Positions 1 to 5,844 of a DNA stretch of 7,326 bases are shown here, in pieces. Numbering within the stretch: the first letter of the stretch is position 1; each line of letters opens with the position of its first letter. Source of the stretch: CAYLLT01 sp964591605 (GTDB taxonomy: Bacteria; Planctomycetota; Phycisphaerae; UBA1845; PWPN01); NCBI GenBank assembly GCA_964591605.1, contig CAZQEN010000375.1:1-7326 (forward strand). The letters run 5' to 3'. Made by a program: the position numbers and the translations under genes. The notes beneath the pieces are model-generated. The model saw nothing but the letters and a program-made list of their open reading frames with translations. It was not told where the DNA came from and ran no database searches.

Positions 1-56
1 GTCCCGTCCGGCAGACCCTTGACAACCACCTTTGTCAAGGGCAGACGGGACCTACA
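1..56. repeat. Long two-part hairpin upstream of leuD
   Basis: An outer stem pairs GTCCCGTC (1-8) with GACGGGAC (44-51). An inner perfect 10-bp stem pairs CCCTTGACAA (16-25) with TTGTCAAGGG (32-41) around a 6-nt loop. No T-run follows on the + strand, so it is not a typical intrinsic terminator. It could terminate an upstream gene such as leuC, act as a leader structure, or be a dispersed palindromic repeat. On the minus strand it begins TGTAGGTCC, which resembles the TGTAGCGTCC start of the hairpins at 745-841 and favours the dispersed-repeat reading. Confidence 0.6.
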
Positions 57-69
57 GCCGGTCTGGCCT

Positions 70-75
70 TATAAT
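70..75 (+). promoter_or_regulatory. Possible -10 box of leuD
   Basis: A perfect TATAAT lies 37 nt before the leuD start codon, which would give a leader of about 30 nt. No good -35 hexamer sits 16-18 nt upstream; that position is the right arm of the 1-51 hairpin. There is no TGn extension. This is a plausible but weak call, and leuD may instead be transcribed from an upstream leu gene. Confidence 0.35.
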
Positions 76-112
76 CACGGCTTCTTCGACGGCTCAGGCA
101 TTGGGGAGTGCG

Positions 113-679
113 ATGGACAAGGTCATCACGGGCAAGGCGTACGTTCTCGGCGACGATATTGACACCGACCAGATCATTCCGGCCCAGTACCTCATGTACA
201 ACCCGGCCATCCCGGAGGAGCGCAAGCAGTTCGGGCGGTTTGCCCTGAGCGGCGTGCCGGAGGCCCAGGCCGGCCTGCCCAGGGGGCACGTCACGTTTGT
301 CGATCAGACGGACCCGAAGAACACGAGCAGCCCCTACCGCATCGTCATCGGCGGCAGGAACTTCGGCTGCGGCAGCTCGCGCGAGCACGCCCCGCTCGCC
401 CTGGCGGAGGCCGGCGTGGTGGCCGTCGTCGCCGAGTTCTACGCCCGGATCTTCTTCCGCAACTCGGTCAACGGCGGGTACCTCGTGCCCTTCGAGAGCG
501 TCGAGCGGCTCGTCGAGCAGACCCAGACCGGCGATGAACTGGAAATCGACACCCAGGCGGGTGTGCTTCGCAACCGCACGAGCGGGCGACAGCACGCGCT
601 CAAACCCCTCGGCGACGTCGCCCCCATCATCGAAGCTGGCGGCGTGTTCGCCTACGCCCGGCAAAGCGGAATGCTGTGA
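113..679 (+). CDS. leuD: 3-isopropylmalate dehydratase small subunit (LeuD)
   Basis: This is the small (swivel-domain) subunit of isopropylmalate isomerase. With LeuC it converts 2-isopropylmalate to 3-isopropylmalate in cytosolic leucine biosynthesis. The 188-residue product has the N-terminal DDIDTDQIIPA motif (residues 14-24) and the substrate-binding loop GRNFGCGSSREHA (81-93), both diagnostic of the aconitase-family small subunit. The length fits the short bacterial/archaeal LeuD type. The ATG at 113 was chosen because GGGGAG sits about 5 nt upstream and the family N-terminus begins here; the frame stays open upstream to 32, but that stretch runs through a hairpin and has no family similarity. 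leuC is not in the window and may lie just upstream. Small subunits of homoaconitase or citramalate isomerase look similar, so substrate specificity is inferred. Confidence 0.93.
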   Translation: MDKVITGKAYVLGDDIDTDQIIPAQYLMYNPAIPEERKQFGRFALSGVPEAQAGLPRGHVTFVDQTDPKNTSSPYRIVIGGRNFGCGSSREHAPLALAEAGVVAVVAEFYARIFFRNSVNGGYLVPFESVERLVEQTQTGDELEIDTQAGVLRNRTSGRQHALKPLGDVAPIIEAGGVFAYARQSGML

Positions 680-685
680 ACATCG

Positions 686-732
686 CGGATCTCGGATTGC
701 GAATTGCGGATCCGGATTGCGGCTCCGGCAAC
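686..732. repeat. Short direct repeats after leuD
   Basis: CGGATTGCG occurs twice, at 693-701 and 713-721, a 20-bp period, inside a run of GGATTGCG/GAATTGCGGA-like words. This simple repetitive, non-coding pattern resembles short dispersed repeats I associate with planctomycete intergenic DNA (recalled, not searched). It starts 7 nt after the leuD stop codon. Confidence 0.5.
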
Positions 733-744
733 GAAGAGTGCCTG

Positions 745-841
745 TAGCGTCCGCCCCCTGTGGCGGACGGTCAACGACTCTTGCGTCCGCCCCCCGTGGC
801 GGACGAGCAGTCATTGTAGCGCCGGCCCTCTGCGGCCGACG
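745..841. repeat. Three hairpins with an exact 36-bp period
   Basis: Each unit is a 22-nt hairpin followed by a 14-nt spacer. Copy A (748-769) and copy B (784-805) have perfect 8-bp stems, CGTCCGCC with GGCGGACG, around 6-nt loops. Copy C (820-841) has CGCCGGCC with GGCCGACG, with one mismatch. The hairpin starts are 748, 784 and 820. Copies A and C are preceded by TGTAG; copy B has a degenerate TCTTG. The array lies between the convergent leuD and HAF-protein genes and could act as a bidirectional terminator or a REP-like element. Copy C overlaps the 3' end of the HAF gene. A CRISPR is unlikely: repeats and spacers are too short and no cas gene is nearby. Confidence 0.8.
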
Positions 842-2007
842 CCCGCCAAACCACTGCCGCGATTCCGCCGAATGCAGAAGACGGCTCCCCACGTCATGAG
901 CAGCAATCCGGATGGTTCGGGGATATGCGCGATCCACGCTTCCTGCTGGCCGAGAGGATTGAACCCGCTGCCGACGATGGTCTTACCGTCGGGCGTGACC
1001 GCCCGCGCCTCCACGAGCGTCCAGCCCGCGAGGTTCAGGCCAAAATCGCCGATCAACACGTCACGCAGGTCCCGCATGCCGTGAGCGGCGTCCCAGATGA
1101 AGGCTCTGATTCCGTCTGTGGCGTGGCTATGTCCGACGACAGCAGTCCCGTTTGCTGAGACTCCGAACGCTCTGCTGAGAAAAGTCCCACCAGGCAAATC
1201 GCCTAGCCCAATCATGCCCGAGTCTTCCGACCAAAGGAAGGCCTGATCACCGAAAGAATTGCTCTCACCGACGATGTATCGGCCATCGGGAGAGACGCTG
1301 TATGCGAGGCTTCGGAATTCGCCACCTGGGAGATCGCCGAGACCGACCATTCCTTCTGCCTCTGTCCACCGGAACGCCTCCCCTCCTGAGCCTGATACGC
1401 TGACCCCGGCAACTACAGAGCCGTCGGCAGAGACCGCATACGCTACGCTATAGTCCATTCCTCCTGGCAGATCGCCGAGTCCTACCATGCCGCCATCCTG
1501 CGTCCAGCGAAACGCTTCGGTCCAGCCCGTCAATCCGTCATCTGACACGACTTCGCCAAATCCGACGATGACGGAGCCGTCGGCCGATATGCCGTTAGCG
1601 CCCGTCGTCAGGGACAACGTCGAAAGCCGCCCGATATCGACGAGGCCGCTCGCCTCAGTCCAGCGAAATGCGCCCCAGGCGATGCTGTAGGTCGCGAGAC
1701 CGGCGATGACGGAACCATCCGCGGAGATCGCATGGGCCTCGGTGGTGCTGGAAGCGGTGGGAGACGGTCCCTGGAACACGCCCAGTCCGACCATGCCGGT
1801 GGCCGCCGTCCAGCGGAAAGCCTCGCGGCCGGTGGCTGAGATACCGAATCCAGCGACAGCAGAACCATCCGGGGTGACAGCCGCGGCGAAGCTGTTGTGC
1901 GAGCCGCCGGGCAGGTCGCCCAGGCCCAGGAAGTACGGCTGCTCGGCGGACGCAGGGACAGCGCCGAGGACCACGAGCAGCGCAGAAATCGCGAAAGGCC
2001 TGTACAT
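811..2007 (-). CDS. Secreted HAF-repeat protein with PEP-CTERM-like tail
   Basis: The product is 398 residues and its function is unknown. A signal peptide (about 1-21, cleavage after ASA) precedes six tandem HAF-type units, recognisable by x-A-F-x-W motifs at 62-67, 112-117, 164-169, 210-215, 255-260 and 301-306. Each is paired with GMVGLGDLPGG-like and SxDGSxxxG segments, a layout that suggests a beta-propeller-like repeat fold. The end carries a PEP motif (363-365), a hydrophobic stretch and a basic cluster RRNR (380-383), the plan of the PEP-CTERM sorting signal processed by exosortase. The ATG at 2007 is supported by GGGAGGTGG just upstream and by the signal peptide; the frame is open further upstream but unsupported. 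The last ten residues and the stop codon come from an intergenic hairpin repeat. The protein is probably exported and envelope-associated. Confidence 0.85.
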   Translation of the reverse strand: MYRPFAISALLVVLGAVPASAEQPYFLGLGDLPGGSHNSFAAAVTPDGSAVAGFGISATGREAFRWTAATGMVGLGVFQGPSPTASSTTEAHAISADGSVIAGLATYSIAWGAFRWTEASGLVDIGRLSTLSLTTGANGISADGSVIVGFGEVVSDDGLTGWTEAFRWTQDGGMVGLGDLPGGMDYSVAYAVSADGSVVAGVSVSGSGGEAFRWTEAEGMVGLGDLPGGEFRSLAYSVSPDGRYIVGESNSFGDQAFLWSEDSGMIGLGDLPGGTFLSRAFGVSANGTAVVGHSHATDGIRAFIWDAAHGMRDLRDVLIGDFGLNLAGWTLVEARAVTPDGKTIVGSGFNPLGQQEAWIAHIPEPSGLLLMTWGAVFCIRRNRGSGLAGVGRRGPALQ

Positions 2008-2052
2008 CCATCCACCTCCCTCTGGCATCCCGTCTCCGCGTCTCCGGACATC

Positions 2053-2061
2053 ATTATACCA
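2053..2061 (-). promoter_or_regulatory. Extended -10 promoter of the HAF gene
   Basis: On the minus strand the sequence reads TGGTATAAT: a perfect TATAAT (2058-2053) with the TGn extension (2061-2059). The predicted start is near 2046, giving a leader of about 40 nt before the ATG at 2007. No recognisable -35 hexamer lies 16-18 nt upstream; a perfect palindrome (2073-2091) occupies that place. Confidence 0.65.
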
Positions 2062-2072
2062 CGCAATGAGAG

Positions 2073-2091
2073 CGATCTGGCTTCCAGATCG
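2073..2091. promoter_or_regulatory. 19-bp palindrome at -35 of HAF promoter
   Basis: CGATCTGG and CCAGATCG form perfect 8-bp arms around a 3-nt centre. Relative to the predicted start near 2046 the palindrome covers about -27 to -45, where a dimeric activator or repressor would contact the promoter. The factor cannot be named from sequence. A transcribed hairpin is less likely because the site lies upstream of the predicted start. Confidence 0.5.
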
Positions 2092-2149
2092 GCCCCAATC
2101 CCTCTCGTCACAGGGGGTCGCCCGTGGCAAGTGTGGCGAGGGGAGGCCG

Positions 2150-2539
2150 TTATGGCCACGGGACGCCCATGGCCGCCGCGTAGACTTCGGCCAGCGGCAT
2201 GATCTCGTTGGGCGTGATCTGCCCGTCCGCCCAGACGTTGATGCTCTGCTGCTGGAGCAGCAGATCCACGGCCAGCCCCAACGCCGCCCCCGGCGGATGC
2301 GACCCTGGCTCCGGCGGAGATCCGCCCATCATCAACTCGCCGCCCGACGCGCTCGGCGGGCTGCTGCAGGTGAGCGAGCCCGTCATGTGGTCAAACAGCA
2401 CATCCATGTCGTCATAATCGATGCAGCCTTCGCGGTTGAAATCGAAGTACTGGCAGCCCATGTTTTCGGCGGGACAGCTTTCACTCAGTACCTTCGGGCG
2501 CTGCGGTTTTGAGTGCTCAGCGTGCCCCAAAGCCTGCAA
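2150..2539 (-). CDS. Orphan EF-hand/dockerin-like ORF, possibly a remnant
   Basis: A 129-codon open frame of unknown function. Residues 33-44 (DFNREGCIDYDD) match the dockerin/EF-hand calcium loop pattern D-x-N-x-E-G-x-I-D-x-x-D. Residues 101-112 (NVWADGQITPNE) look like a second, degenerate EF-hand loop (N1, D5, G6, I8, E12). A Ser/Gly/Pro-rich linker separates them. Cysteines at 22, 29, 39 and 58 suggest an exported protein, yet there is no signal peptide. The only start giving this length is a TTG without an SD; the frame is closed by TAG at 2561-2563, and the first ATG is at 2461, also without an SD. It may be the C-terminal remnant of a larger dockerin-type exported protein, or a small calcium-binding protein. 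It lies upstream of the HAF gene on the same strand. Confidence 0.45.
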   Translation of the reverse strand: MQALGHAEHSKPQRPKVLSESCPAENMGCQYFDFNREGCIDYDDMDVLFDHMTGSLTCSSPPSASGGELMMGGSPPEPGSHPPGAALGLAVDLLLQQQSINVWADGQITPNEIMPLAEVYAAAMGVPWP

Positions 2540-2655
2540 GAGTGTATTGTGTCGCAGTGCCTAGAAATGTGGGTTGAGTCCTGAGTCTTGGACGGGAGCC
2601 AGCTTCCAGCGCCTCACGGAGTGCTCGATCGCTGCAGTACCTGACGGGTCTTTCC

Positions 2656-4113
2656 ATGATTGTCCCCTTCGATGCCAGCACTGTGATCCTTCTGGGCTGC
2701 CTGGCGGTCATGGGGTATTACCTGCCGCTGGCCGCGTCGCGGATGATCAACGGGCTGGCAGGCGGTGGCGGGTGGGTCGCGGTGCTGGCGGTGCGGATGG
2801 CCGCCGATGGCGCGGCGGCGCTGGATGTGGCGGCGGCGCTGGTGCTGGTGTGGACGGGGGTGGGGGTCGGGCGCGGGGTGATCGCGCGGCGGGTCTGGCC
2901 GGCGGGGGCGATGGCCGTCGCACTGGCGGTCGTCACGGCGACCGGGGCGTACCTGCGGACCTACCGGCTGCAGGAGGTTTTAGATTCCTCCGAGCGGGAC
3001 CTCCAGCCTGACGTGGAATACTACCGACAGCAGGCGCTGCGGACGGCCAACCCGTTTGCGGCTGGACACAAGTCGCCGCTGTGGCCAGCGGTGAACGCTC
3101 CGATCGTGCGGGCGCTGGGCGGGACCGACGATTCGATGCGCGTGCTGAGCTGGTGCCTGGGGATCGCGATGGTGCCGCTGGCGGGCTGGTCGCTCGGGCG
3201 GCTGCTGCACCCGCTGGCGGGCGTGCTGACGGCGGGGATGCTGGCCGTCGAGCCGTACCTGATCGACCTGTGCTGCGAGGGGCTGCGCGAAGAGGCGGGC
3301 GTGTGCCTGTGGATGGCGGTACTGTTTCTGCTTCTGGCGGGCGAGGACCGGCCGTGGCGGTCTCCGGCGGCCGGGGCGGCGGGCGGGCTGCTTCTGCTGC
3401 TGCGCAATACGTTCGTGCTGCCGCTCCTGGCGATGGTGATCTGGGCGATCGTGTACCGCCGGTGGCGGGGCGTTCGGGCGGCCGTAGCGGTGCTCCTGCC
3501 GGTCGTGATCGTTTCACCGTTCTACGTCAACCAGTATCGCACGTACGGCGACGCCTTCGCGCTGGAGAAGCGCGACGCCCGGTATCACGCCAACATCGAG
3601 TTTCAATCCGGGGCGCCGCCGGGCCTGGCGATGCCCTCGTACGAAGCATGGCGCCGAGATCTCTATGTGGGGGATCCCCTGTCTCCGCTGGCGTACCTGT
3701 TCACGCATCACACGTGGGGCGATGTCCTGCGGCGGCAGTGGATCGGGACATCGCGGATCGTCCGCGGCCGGCCGTTTGAATCGCGGTTCGAGCCGTGGTG
3801 GGGCCTGGCGGGGGCGGCCGGGGTGCTGGCGAGCCTCGCGGTCCGGCGGGCACGGTTCGCGGGGCTGTTCGTGGTCTCCAGCAGCGTGGGGATCATGGCC
3901 CACCTGATGACCGTGCACCCGGTGGAGCTGCGGCTGCTCGTGCCGGTGATGGTGGTCTGGCTCGGGGCGGCGTGGTGGCTGATCGTGTCCGTGGCGCAGG
4001 TGGGGCTGGAGCAAGGAGGGGCTTTCGTGCGCTGCGGGACCCGGTCAGCGGCGGCAAATCCGAATGACGAGATCAGGATGACGAATGAAACCCAAGTCAT
4101 GAAATCAGAGTGA
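2656..4113 (+). CDS. Polytopic GT-C/GT39-like glycosyltransferase
   Basis: The 485-residue product has many hydrophobic segments (roughly 8-28, 56-75, 82-100, 165-182, 187-203, 214-228, 238-265, 273-291, 384-397, 402-418 and 427-448). After the first TM segments comes an extracytoplasmic loop with DVEYYRQQA (119-127) and HKSPLWP (138-144), matching the acidic loop and 'G-x-SPxxP' region of the ArnT/PMT_2 (GT39-like) GT-C fold. Such enzymes move sugars from polyprenyl-phosphate carriers to lipid or protein acceptors outside the membrane. The acceptor here is unknown, and the exact catalytic Asp/Glu was not established. The ATG at 2656 has a poor SD; ATG 2710 is an alternative that would cut into the first TM segment. 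The final 18 residues (from 4057) are encoded by an intergenic-type repeat, so the native end was probably nearer residue 460. The gene stands alone, convergent to mcsB. Confidence 0.7.
   Translation: MIVPFDASTVILLGCLAVMGYYLPLAASRMINGLAGGGGWVAVLAVRMAADGAAALDVAAALVLVWTGVGVGRGVIARRVWPAGAMAVALAVVTATGAYLRTYRLQEVLDSSERDLQPDVEYYRQQALRTANPFAAGHKSPLWPAVNAPIVRALGGTDDSMRVLSWCLGIAMVPLAGWSLGRLLHPLAGVLTAGMLAVEPYLIDLCCEGLREEAGVCLWMAVLFLLLAGEDRPWRSPAAGAAGGLLLLLRNTFVLPLLAMVIWAIVYRRWRGVRAAVAVLLPVVIVSPFYVNQYRTYGDAFALEKRDARYHANIEFQSGAPPGLAMPSYEAWRRDLYVGDPLSPLAYLFTHHTWGDVLRRQWIGTSRIVRGRPFESRFEPWWGLAGAAGVLASLAVRRARFAGLFVVSSSVGIMAHLMTVHPVELRLLVPVMVVWLGAAWWLIVSVAQVGLEQGGAFVRCGTRSAAANPNDEIRMTNETQVMKSE
4057..4113 (+). 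repeat. Intergenic-type repeat read as a C-terminus
   Basis: The words GAATGACGA, GATGACGAATGA and ATGAAATCAGAG form a low-complexity repeat translated as NPNDEIRMTNETQVMKSE at the end of the membrane protein gene. This AT-richer run differs in base composition from the GC-rich gene before it. I recognise this type of sequence from planctomycete intergenic regions (recalled, not searched). Confidence 0.55.
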
Positions 4114-4131
4114 GCCACGGCAGTTTGCGCG

Positions 4132-4148
4132 GGAGGTCGATTACCTCC
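4132..4148. terminator. Hairpin between convergent genes
   Basis: GGAGGT (4132-4137) and ACCTCC (4143-4148) form a perfect 6-bp stem around a 5-nt loop in the 76-bp gap between the membrane protein gene and mcsB. No T-run follows on either strand, so a bidirectional terminator is only a possibility. Confidence 0.3.
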
Positions 4149-4189
4149 AAGCAGCCACCTGGCGGGTCGAGACCCCGTCATTCAACATG

Positions 4190-5260
4190 TCAGTTGTCGC
4201 TGTGGCGCGAGTTGCGGAGGCGTTGGCGGATCAGCTCGGCGCGGGCGATGCTGCGGCTTTCGCCTTCGAGCCGCTGGCCGCAGCGCTTCTGCAGGTGGGC
4301 GGACTGGGAGGCGATGAACAGCTCGTTGATCGTGGCCAGATCGATGTGCTTGATCCGCTCGAGCAGCACGCCCATCCGCAGGTGCGAGAGCAGGAAAAGG
4401 GCCTCTTCGCTGGTCAGGGTGCGGGCGTTCTCGAGCAGGCCGAGGGCCCGCCAGACCTTGTCGTCGAGGGCGATCTGGCGGTCGGTCTTGAGGACGCGGC
4501 GGGCCTTCTGCTCGTACTTGACGATGGCGGGGATGACCTGGCCCTTGAAGCCGTTGAGGATCTCCTCTTCGGTCTGGCCGAGCGTGGTCTGGTTGGAGAT
4601 CTGGAAGAAATCGCCGACGGCCTCGGTCCCCTCTCCGTAGAGGCCGCGCACGGCCAGGCGCATGTCCTTGGCCGCCCGGAAGACCTTCTCGATCTCGTTG
4701 GTCAGCTTGAGGGCGGGCAGGTGGAGCATCACCGAGACGCGCAGGCCGGTTCCGACGTTGGTCGGGCAGGCGGTGAGATAGCCGAACTGCTTGTGGTAGG
4801 CGAAGCTCACCAGGCCGTTGAGGGCCCGATCGACGCAGGTCATCTCCGTCCAGGCGTCATCGAGGTTGAGACCGCGGCGGAGCACCTGGACGCGCAGGTG
4901 GTCTTCCTCGTTGATCATCAGGGCGAGCGTCTCGGTGGCGGAGATGGCGACGCCGCGGTTGCCCTCGCCCTCGGCGTGCTGGCGGCTGATGAGGTGGCGC
5001 TCGACGAGGAGCTGGCGGTCGAGGGGATCGCTCTTGTCGACGTCGACGTAGAAGGTGTCCTTGCCGAAATCGCTGGCGCTGATGGCTTCGAACAGGGTGC
5101 GTTCGATCTGGCGGCGGTCATCGCGGGTGGCCTTGGAGAGGAAGCGAAAACCAGTGAGGTTGCGGGCGAGGCGGATGCGCGACGAGATGACCACGTCGCT
5201 CATGGGTCCGCCGGTGGCCAGCCATTCGCCGAGCGTCGGGAGGAGGTCGTCAAGGTTCAT
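4190..5260 (-). CDS. mcsB: Protein arginine kinase McsB
   Basis: The 356-residue product belongs to the phosphagen-kinase fold. It phosphorylates protein arginines; in Firmicutes pArg marks proteins for ClpCP degradation. Visible motifs are the nucleotide-binding SSRIRLARN (26-34), the NEEDH acidic loop (117-121), the catalytic-cysteine segment CPTNVGTGLR (165-174) and RGLYGEGTEAVGDFFQISNQ (205-224). Length is normal for McsB, without the N-domain of metazoan arginine kinases. The ATG overlaps the mcsA stop codon in an ATGA, indicating translational coupling with its activator. The C-terminal allosteric pArg-binding motif, RDxxRA in Bacillus McsB, reads RSIARA (336-341) here, with Asp replaced by Ser. 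No clpC or ctsR is in the window. Confidence 0.95.
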   Translation of the reverse strand: MNLDDLLPTLGEWLATGGPMSDVVISSRIRLARNLTGFRFLSKATRDDRRQIERTLFEAISASDFGKDTFYVDVDKSDPLDRQLLVERHLISRQHAEGEGNRGVAISATETLALMINEEDHLRVQVLRRGLNLDDAWTEMTCVDRALNGLVSFAYHKQFGYLTACPTNVGTGLRVSVMLHLPALKLTNEIEKVFRAAKDMRLAVRGLYGEGTEAVGDFFQISNQTTLGQTEEEILNGFKGQVIPAIVKYEQKARRVLKTDRQIALDDKVWRALGLLENARTLTSEEALFLLSHLRMGVLLERIKHIDLATINELFIASQSAHLQKRCGQRLEGESRSIARAELIRQRLRNSRHSDN

Positions 5261-5736
5261 TTCTTGTGGATCTCCCCGATTCTGTCCCGGAGCTGGGCGG
5301 CGCGTTCGTAGTCTTCGGCCTCGACGGCCTCACGCAGCTCGCGCTGGAGGCGAAGCCGCTCCTCCTGGACGGAGCGGACGGGGGTCTTGTGACCCGGTGC
5401 GGCGCCGGTGTGGTGGGTGTGTCCGTCCTGGGCCCGCTCGATCACGCTGGCGAGGGCCTCGCCGAAGACGTCGTAGTCGTTGGGGCAGCCGAGCAGGCCC
5501 TGGCTGCGGAACTCGACGAAGCTCATGCCGCAGTCGGGGCAGCGGATGCGGGCGAGCTCCTGCACGCCCGACTGGAGGAACTGGTTGAGCACGTCGTTGA
5601 TCGAGATGTGCTGCTTGACGGCAATCCCCTCGCGGGAGGCGCACTCCTCGCAGAGATGCCGCTCGCGTTTCTCACCCTTGGCCAGATCGGTCAGATGAAC
5701 GGTCGCGGTCTGTTTCTTGCAGTGTTGACACAGCAT
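5257..5736 (-). CDS. mcsA: McsA, zinc-binding activator of McsB
   Basis: The 159-residue product has paired zinc-knuckle motifs and a C-terminal UVR motif. The first knuckle is CQHC (3-6) with CEEC (29-32). The second is CPDC (66-69) with CPND (84-87), where the expected fourth cysteine is Asp87. The segment 124-157 (QEERLRLQRELREAVEAEDY onward) is the coiled-coil UVR motif shared with UvrB/UvrC. McsA binds and activates McsB. The ATG at 5736 was chosen because the CxxC knuckle starts at once, as in the family; the frame is open to 5886 but runs through the promoter. The SD is weak. An out-of-frame ATG at 5741 opens a 16-codon ORF overlapping the start. The stop overlaps the mcsB ATG by 4 bp. 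Confidence 0.92.
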   Translation of the reverse strand: MLCQHCKKQTATVHLTDLAKGEKRERHLCEECASREGIAVKQHISINDVLNQFLQSGVQELARIRCPDCGMSFVEFRSQGLLGCPNDYDVFGEALASVIERAQDGHTHHTGAAPGHKTPVRSVQEERLRLQRELREAVEAEDYERAAQLRDRIGEIHKK

Positions 5737-5773
5737 GGCATGAGCGCCCACGAGGTCCCGGCTCTTTATCCCA

Positions 5774-5802
5774 ACTATAGTAACTGGCGGATGGATCGTC
5801 AA
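5774..5802 (-). promoter_or_regulatory. Sigma-70 promoter of mcsAB
   Basis: On the minus strand TTGACG (5802-5797) and TATAGT (5779-5774) are separated by exactly 17 nt. The predicted start near 5767 leaves a leader of about 30 nt before the mcsA ATG. I see no CtsR-type direct heptads or CIRCE palindrome around it, so stress control by those regulators is not supported. Confidence 0.75.
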
Positions 5803-5844
5803 TCGGCGCGGGGGGCTGCAGCGTTCCGCAAACTGCCATCTGGC

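Noticed and set aside
19..47. TTGACA at 19-24 as a -35 box for leuD
   Set aside because: It is part of the inner stem of the hairpin, and no -10 lies 15-19 nt downstream; the TATAAT at 70 is 45 nt away.
32..112. N-terminal extension of leuD from position 32
   Set aside because: It would translate the hairpin and the TATAAT box; the LeuD family N-terminus and a good SD both point to ATG 113.
745..841. CRISPR array
   Set aside because: The 36-bp period is tempting, but the repeats are 22-nt palindromes with variable loops, spacers are only 14 nt, there are three units and no cas genes.
35..937. 300-codon open frame antisense to leuD
   Set aside because: Arg/Ala/Gly-rich low-complexity translation with no motif; a typical shadow of a GC-rich gene.
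2520..2655. Promoter for the GT-C gene
   Set aside because: No convincing -10/-35 pair or SD was found in this gap; I could not support a site.
2933..3517. Frames antisense to the GT-C gene, including a 194-codon one
   Set aside because: Pro/Ala/Arg-rich shadows of high-GC codons; the plus-strand frame has coherent membrane segments and GT-C motifs.
4187..5311. 374-codon open frame antisense to mcsB
   Set aside because: Antisense to a fully recognised McsB, with low-complexity acidic/Ala-rich translation and no SD.
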